Source of the DNA: Cokeromyces recurvatus
Lineage: Eukaryota; Mucoromycota; Mucoromycetes; Mucorales; Mucoraceae
Length of the DNA stretch: 64,000 nt
Assembly: GCF_025118155.1 (NCBI RefSeq)
Contig: NW_026251396.1
Span: 647,501 to 711,500, forward strand
Direction of reading: 5' to 3'
Positions 58,729 to 64,000 of the stretch are shown in pieces. Both the position numbers and the translations under genes were made by a program. Under the pieces are notes generated by a model, which searched no databases, was not told where the DNA came from, and saw only the letters and a program-made list of their open reading frames with translations. Position 1 is the first letter of the stretch; every line of letters begins with the position of its first letter.

Positions 58729-59856
58729 GATATTATATAGAAGGAAAAAAAAAAAAAAAAAAAAAAAAAAAGGGTATACAAGCAATACCCCAGGGGAGAG
58801 TGGGGTTTATGGGAAGGTGTATTTCTTTTTTGTTTGATTGGATGAACTGCTGTGACTGTTGAATGATCAAGGTAGTAAAGTACTGACCTTTTTTTTTTTT
58901 CTTCCCCACTATAAACAGAGGCAACAAAAAATCACTGCATCTGGCTATGTACAATATCTAAAAGTAAAATTATTTTCTAAGAAAAATATAACATGTATAT
59001 ACATATAGATATAGATTGTAATATAGTTTTATAACTATAGATTGCACTATTTTAGTTATATTAACGAATATCAACCTATTCAAGTAACGAATACATACAT
59101 ATATATGTGTATATAGACTTTGTAAAAGGTTTTAACAAATCAATCTATTTTATTTATAAATGGTAAGCAAATACAGGATTATGAGAAAGGGAGAGGAAGA
59201 GGGCTCTAATTATTATATCTATCATTATGATATAAACAATATGTATATTAACGTCAATAAAATATACTGAGTAATAGGGATGTTAATAGCATTTGTCTAA
59301 TTACAAAAAGACTTTTTTTTTTCTTTTCAATGTTTATAAATCTATAGCATAGCTCTTTATGTAGTATTTGCTTGTTTTGAATTCACGTTCTGTTTCAGTA
59401 TCCTTTAAAGTCTTTTTATCCTGGACTGATTTGTAGATCTATTGCCCATGAAAAAAATATCGAATTAATTCCAAAGCAGCAATGTCTTCACTCAGTCTTA
59501 TTACTTTATATATTTAAAATTATTTTATTTGGAAATTAGATTTAGTAGTCTATCTTCCCTATGCATCCCCTCTTTTCTTATTTGAAATGTGACAAGCGTT
59601 TTTTAAGGACTGATCGATAAAAACCTCCTGCTAAGTTATGAGCGCTAACTCGAGTTCTTTTATTATTGATCTTACAATATTCATATTTATATGTATTACA
59701 TATCAGTATCTTTGAAAATTCATTCTTGGATTGAGCAAACAACAATAAAATTTAAAGTACCGCATATTATTTAGGAGAATAAAAATTCGCGAATATTTTA
59801 TATTTTTTTTTTTAAAAAAAAAAACAAAAACGTGTTTTTTCCCGTATATCTTGATA
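58729..59856. other. Intergenic region upstream of CTF18
   Basis: Divergent spacer between uS11m and CTF18. It begins with an A run (58743-58771), then AT-rich DNA with no supported frame. Near the CTF18 start is the palindrome ATTCGCGAAT at 59785-59794, unusual in this base composition. Confidence 0.6.
59785..59794. promoter_or_regulatory. ATTCGCGAAT palindrome before CTF18
   Basis: A perfect 10-bp palindrome 63 bp before the CTF18 ATG, containing TTCGCGAA. CGCGAA is the core of SBF/MBF-type and E2F-like G1/S sites. Functional role is inferred only. Confidence 0.4.
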
Positions 59857-60057
59857 ATGTCAAAAAGAGAACGTTCACCCAATTTCTTCGAAGAGGATGA
59901 TGACGATTTAGACTATCTTATTGAAACAAGCATTGAAAATAATGCAAATGATATTGTTGGATTAGATGAGTTTATGAAGCAAAAGCCTACATTTACTTCA
60001 AAACCGTCAGGTACGAAAAAAAAAAATGATAATGAATGATCACTGACTCATGATCTC

Positions 60058-60098
<41 letters not shown>

Positions 60099-63000
60099 GA
60101 AAATGCTAATAACATGCTTAATGATTCATTAAATTTCAACGATGATGTTATAATGGATACATTCGATGATGATTTCGGAAATGATTCGTTATTTGATATA
60201 AATAATTCATCTACATTAACTTATCCTTCAACACCCCCACCCACTCATTCTGTTATAAATGCTATGGATGATATGTATCTTTCCGACGTTGAATTAACAC
60301 TCCCCGAGCCATCACTACTTATGCAGCATACCAATCACTATCAAACTACTGTTAAAAAATCTACAGATTATACAGTTGTTCCTGAAACAGGGGCATTTGT
60401 TACAGCAACTTGTCCTAGAACAGGTCAATCACTCTATTTTATCAAGAGAACACCTATGGAAAATAAACACAAAATGACAAACTTATTTAAAGATATAATC
60501 GCTAATACACCAGGACGTAAAAGTTTATTAGCGAGACCTATTTGGCAATTACGAGAGGATATTGAAAGAAAAAATAGAGAAGAATTGAAAAGGATTGAAA
60601 AGTAAAAAAAGAAAAGAAGAAAATAGGAGTAAATAATATCATAAATCATATAACTCATGCTTATTATGTATAGAGAAATTGAAAATGAAAAAAACTCGAG
60701 ACAGAAAAAGAAGAAGAAGACAGAGATTGATTCAACCAAATTATGGGTAGATAAATATCGACCTGAAAACTATATGGATTTGATGGGCGATCAACGTTTA
60801 AATCGAGACGTATTACGATGGGTCAAACAATGGGATTATTGTGTATTTAAGAAAAAGCCTCGAGAAGAATCACAGCGTGACCAACAGATGAAACAGTATC
60901 GAAATACGTTTGGAAAGGAGCCTCGTTATGCTAAAAAGGAAATTGAAAAGAATAATGATCCATTACTTCGACCTGAAAAAAAGGTAAACAAAATAAAAAA
61001 AATAGGGGGGGGCAATGAACATAGATAAATTTTACTAAATCTTTGTAAAAGATTTTGTTATTGTCGGGACCACCTGGTTTTGGTAAAACTACTTTAGCAC
61101 ATATTGTAGCAAAACAAGCAGGATACAATATTGTGGAGGTAAATGCTAGCGATGATCGTACAGGAGAAGTTGTGAGGTCAAAAATTAAATCAGCATTAGA
61201 AATGCAAGCTATTATTAAGAATGAAACAGCTTCAGGCAAGGTTCATATGGTGCAAAAACCGAATTTACTGATTATAGATGAAATTGATGGTGCCAGTAGT
61301 GGTGGAGGAGGAGAGGTAAAAAAAAAGTGAAAACAGTAAATACCAGATAAATATTTATTTATTTATTGTGAACTAGAGCTTTATTAAGCAATTGGTTCAG
61401 TTGGCTACAGTTGAAATTAGTGAAAATAGCAAGAAAGGTAAAACACAAGCATTTAACGTATTAGAATTATTCGATTTTTTTTTATAATTATATAATTTAT
61501 TAGGAAAACAAAAAGGACAAAAGCCGTTAATGAGACCCATTATTTGTATTTGTAATGATCTGTAAGTGTATACCAAAAATACGTTTATTTTATTTTTATT
61601 TTATTTTTTTTTTTTTTTGCTAATATTTTTAGATAGCTATGCTCCTGTATTGCGTCCTCTTCGTATGATCGCTAAATTAGTTCAATTCAAAAAGGTGCCT
61701 ATGATGTCTATTGCTAAACGATTACAAGATATCTGTGATTATGAAGGTTTAGATAGCGATTTAAGGACATTATGTCTTTTAGCCGAAACAACAGATGGTG
61801 ATGTTCGAAGTTGTCTAAATACATTACAGTTTGTTAGAGGGAAGAGTAAAGTGTTCACTAAAGATATGATAGATGAGGCAAGTGTTGGTAAAAAGGATAT
61901 GTCAAAATCATTATTTTCTATTTGGGAGGAACTCTTCTGTGCGCCGAATGCACGTCATAAAAATTCTGCGAACAAGAATGAATTCGACAACAATAAATAT
62001 CTTGATCGTCTATACAACTCAGTTATATCCAACGGTGAATTTGAACGTCTTTTACAAGGATGTTTCGAATCTTATCCTTTGATGAAATTTCACGATGTTG
62101 CACTTCAAAAATGTCGTTTTATGGCTGAATGGCTTCATTTTTACGACCAAGTCAATTACAGAACCAATGAACGACACGAATATGAAATGTATAAGTATTT
62201 GCCATATCCTATAGTTAATTTTCATCGTTTCTTTGCAGGATCGACAAGTCAAGAACATCGTGTCGAATATCCTAAAATTGATTATGAAGTATATTCAACA
62301 AGAAAATCGTTTGAGAATCTTGTGTCTGTATTTATGGCAGGTGTACATCCACATAAGCGACGTTATTTAAATAAGGATTTGATTGTACACGAATTAGTGC
62401 CCTTATTGATGCATGTAATATCACCTGAATTAAGACCTGTAAATCAGAAATTAATTAAGCCAGCAGAAAAGGCTCAGTTAACACGATTAGTCAATATTAT
62501 GATTGAGTTTGGTTTATCCTTTATCCAAGAGAAGGGTGAAGATGGGCAATTTATTTTTAAACTTGAACCGTAAGTAGAATATTTACACACATGTATACAT
62601 TTTAATTTTTTTTTTTTTATTTAGACCTATTGAACAACTTTTGTATTTTGAACTGTCAAATCCAAAATCTATTTTACCTAAACAATACGCTGTTCGACAA
62701 ATGATTTCTCATGAAGTTGAAACTGAAATTCTAAGAAGAAGAGAAGAAGCAAATAAGGCACGTAATAAAGGAAAACAGAAACCAATTGAAAGGTAAGAGC
62801 ACATAGATAAAGTGTGTTATATGATTTGTATTAAATGAAAATATTAAATAGTGCAACTACAATGAAAGAAAAGATAGTTAAGGAAAAGCAGATTTCTTTA
62901 GACTTCTTTGGTCGTGTTATTAAACCTAATGTAGAGAAAATATCATCTAGAAATACTAATATGGAAGGTAATATCATATATTATCTATAGAAAAGAAACA

Positions 63001-63130
63001 AAAAAAAAAAAAAAAATGACCGTGTATTATTTTAGTGGATACGCCTGCTGCTCATGTTAGCTATCGATACCATGAAGGTTTTTCAAATGCTGTGAGAAAA
63101 CCAATGACTGTACAAATGTTTTTATCTTAA
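59857..63130 (+). CDS. CTF18: Chromosome transmission fidelity protein 18 (alternative RFC clamp loader)
   Basis: Ctf18 is the large subunit of the Ctf18-Dcc1-Ctf8 clamp loader, which acts on PCNA at forks and in cohesion. The start is MSKRERSPNFFEEDDDDLDY at 59857. The first ~250 residues are acidic and mostly disordered. The RFC box region LWVDKYRPENYMDLMGDQRL is followed by Walker A in LLLSGPPGFGKTTLAHIVA, the VEVNASDDRTGEVVRSKI segment (SDDR), and Walker B in LLIIDEIDGASSGG. Downstream come YAPVLRPLRMIAKLVQFKKV and LAETTDGDVRSCLNTLQFV (sensor region). The C-terminal Ctf18-specific part ends KPMTVQMFLS, the short motif that contacts Dcc1/Ctf8. About eleven exons. The start at 59857 is the first ATG in frame. 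The stop TAA (63128-63130) lies inside the coding region of convergent WSS1. Confidence 0.92.
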
Positions 63131-64000
63131 ATAAACGTAAGAGCAAGCAATGCATGTTTGCCATTTCATCTCATTAATAAGTGTACACTTTGGGCAACTC
63201 CATACATCGTTCTTTGTTATCGTCTTTTTCTCAGAAAGACATACTTGACAAACTAAATGAGTAGACATATTTAAAAATGTACATCTAAAGCAAGTCCATC
63301 CTTCATCATCTGATGTTAAATCAATTATCTCTTTGTTAGTTTCAGCACTAGTTCGACTCTTTTTGTTTTTAGGTGAGTGTTGAACAAGTGACTTTCTTTT
63401 CCTTGTTTCTTCTTGTTTTTCATCGTCATTATCGTCACTACTACTACTACTACTACCACACCATATTTTATCTTGTAATCGTTTTTGTGCGGCAAATCCT
63501 GCTAACTGTGCAGCTGTCATATTATTTATTAATTGACTATTGCCTCCCCCCAATCGAACACCTCCCTGTGTCATTATTTTCGATAACTGTAACCTTCTAT
63601 CAGCAGCAGATGCAGCCATTTGATTACTTAAATATCTTGGTACATTTGATGTATTGCCCAATTTTTGGCCTTTTGAAAAGAAGCCTTCTCCAGTATAACC
63701 AGATACCATTAGAGCTTCTGTTTCCTGCTTCAGTTCATCTAGTAGTTTATAAAAACGAGCATCATGAGGCCCAATCACAATATGTGTTATCCTGTATTTT
63801 GAGTTAGAGAGGAGTAAATGAACTAGGAAAAAAAAACAGTTCATACTCATGCAATAGGGTGCCTAATAAGTCTTCATATTCTAAAAATTTGGAATCATCG
63901 TAGTGAGATCTTAATCTTAAATTGATCTTCCAACCTCTATTTACATTGGTTCCTATAATAATTGTTAAGATTAATTCATTGTTGCGCAGTCTTTTTTTAT
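63122..64000 (-). CDS. WSS1: WSS1/SPRTN-like DNA-protein crosslink metalloprotease (5' end beyond window)
   Basis: Wss1 is a SUMO-linked DNA-dependent metalloprotease that removes proteins crosslinked to DNA. The visible part reads TNVNRGWKINLRLRSHYDDS, then EYEDLLGTLLHE, and across an intron (about 63839-63792) ITHIVIGPHDARFYKLLDEL. This supplies the WLM-type active site HEITH plus the downstream His of GPHD. Then come FFSKGQKLG, a VRLGG motif, a Ser/Asp-rich and basic linker, a SUMO-interacting motif EIIDLTSDDE, and two RanBP2-type zinc fingers (WTCFRCTFLN...CQVC and WSCPKCTLIN...CIAC). It ends SYVYLR, TAA at 63124-63122. The N-terminal exon(s) lie past position 64000. Its last nine bases overlap the CTF18 stop region on the other strand. 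Confidence 0.92.

Noticed and set aside
1..64000. CRISPR arrays, bacterial operons or prophage
   Set aside because: No spaced direct repeats; genes are intron-containing and eukaryotic throughout.

Overview
This is nuclear DNA of a fungus. It has many short GT-AG introns (mostly about 50-100 bp), very AT-rich intergenic DNA, long A/T homopolymers, and fungal-specific genes such as a velvet regulator, a Sec2-type GEF, an SPX-SLC13 phosphate carrier, mL58 and URC1. Intron density, AT content and gene style suggest an early-diverging lineage, most likely Mucoromycota (Mucorales). That placement is inference; no rRNA or other taxonomic marker is present. No tRNA, rRNA or CRISPR array was seen. 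I recognise 26 protein-coding genes at least to family, plus two orphan genes, one uncharacterised 7-helix membrane protein and one small spliced PPxY membrane protein pieced together by hand. There is also one decayed Tc1/mariner transposon.

Layout. 0.5-5.8 kb (minus): NECAP-like clathrin accessory protein, autophagy protease ATG4, mitoribosomal mL58, and a uracil phosphoribosyltransferase. The last is divergent from URC1 (6.6-9.1 kb, plus), a GTP-cyclohydrolase-II-like enzyme of the URC pyrimidine-catabolic pathway, so this looks like a two-gene uracil-use unit. 9.4-14 kb: a small orphan gene, a cPLA2-type phospholipase and the Tc1/mariner relic just upstream of it. 14.4-16.8 kb: SPX-domain phosphate transporter, followed by a 3.6 kb AT-rich gene-free stretch with two CACGTG boxes. 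20.4-23.6 kb: SEC2 and a velvet-domain regulator. 24.3-36.9 kb: a compact block rich in ribosome-biogenesis and gene-expression genes (DBP9, RPS15/uS19, RRP12, a C2H2 protein, a small PPxY membrane protein, TRM10, MED28, EBP2), with several divergent pairs sharing promoters of about 200 bp.

37-54 kb: a 7-helix membrane protein, APC5, an orphan Ser-rich protein, the fork-protection factor TOF1/Timeless, a Vsb1-like SulP-STAS-cNMP transporter and an intronless zinc alcohol dehydrogenase. 55-64 kb: a CENP-P-like kinetochore protein divergent from splicing factor SF3A2/PRP11, mitoribosomal uS11m, CTF18 (alternative clamp loader) and the SPRTN-like protease WSS1. The last two converge so tightly that their coding regions overlap by 9 bp. 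WSS1 runs off the window end.

The strongest leads are the divergent UPRT/URC1 pair, the small PPSY membrane protein, the CTF18/WSS1 overlap, CGCG palindromes ahead of both TOF1 and CTF18, the 58-nt poly(A) tract ending at a TOF1 start codon, and a G-quadruplex-type tract in a NECAP intron. Exon boundaries were read by eye from splice signals and protein continuity, so internal edges are approximate unless stated otherwise.
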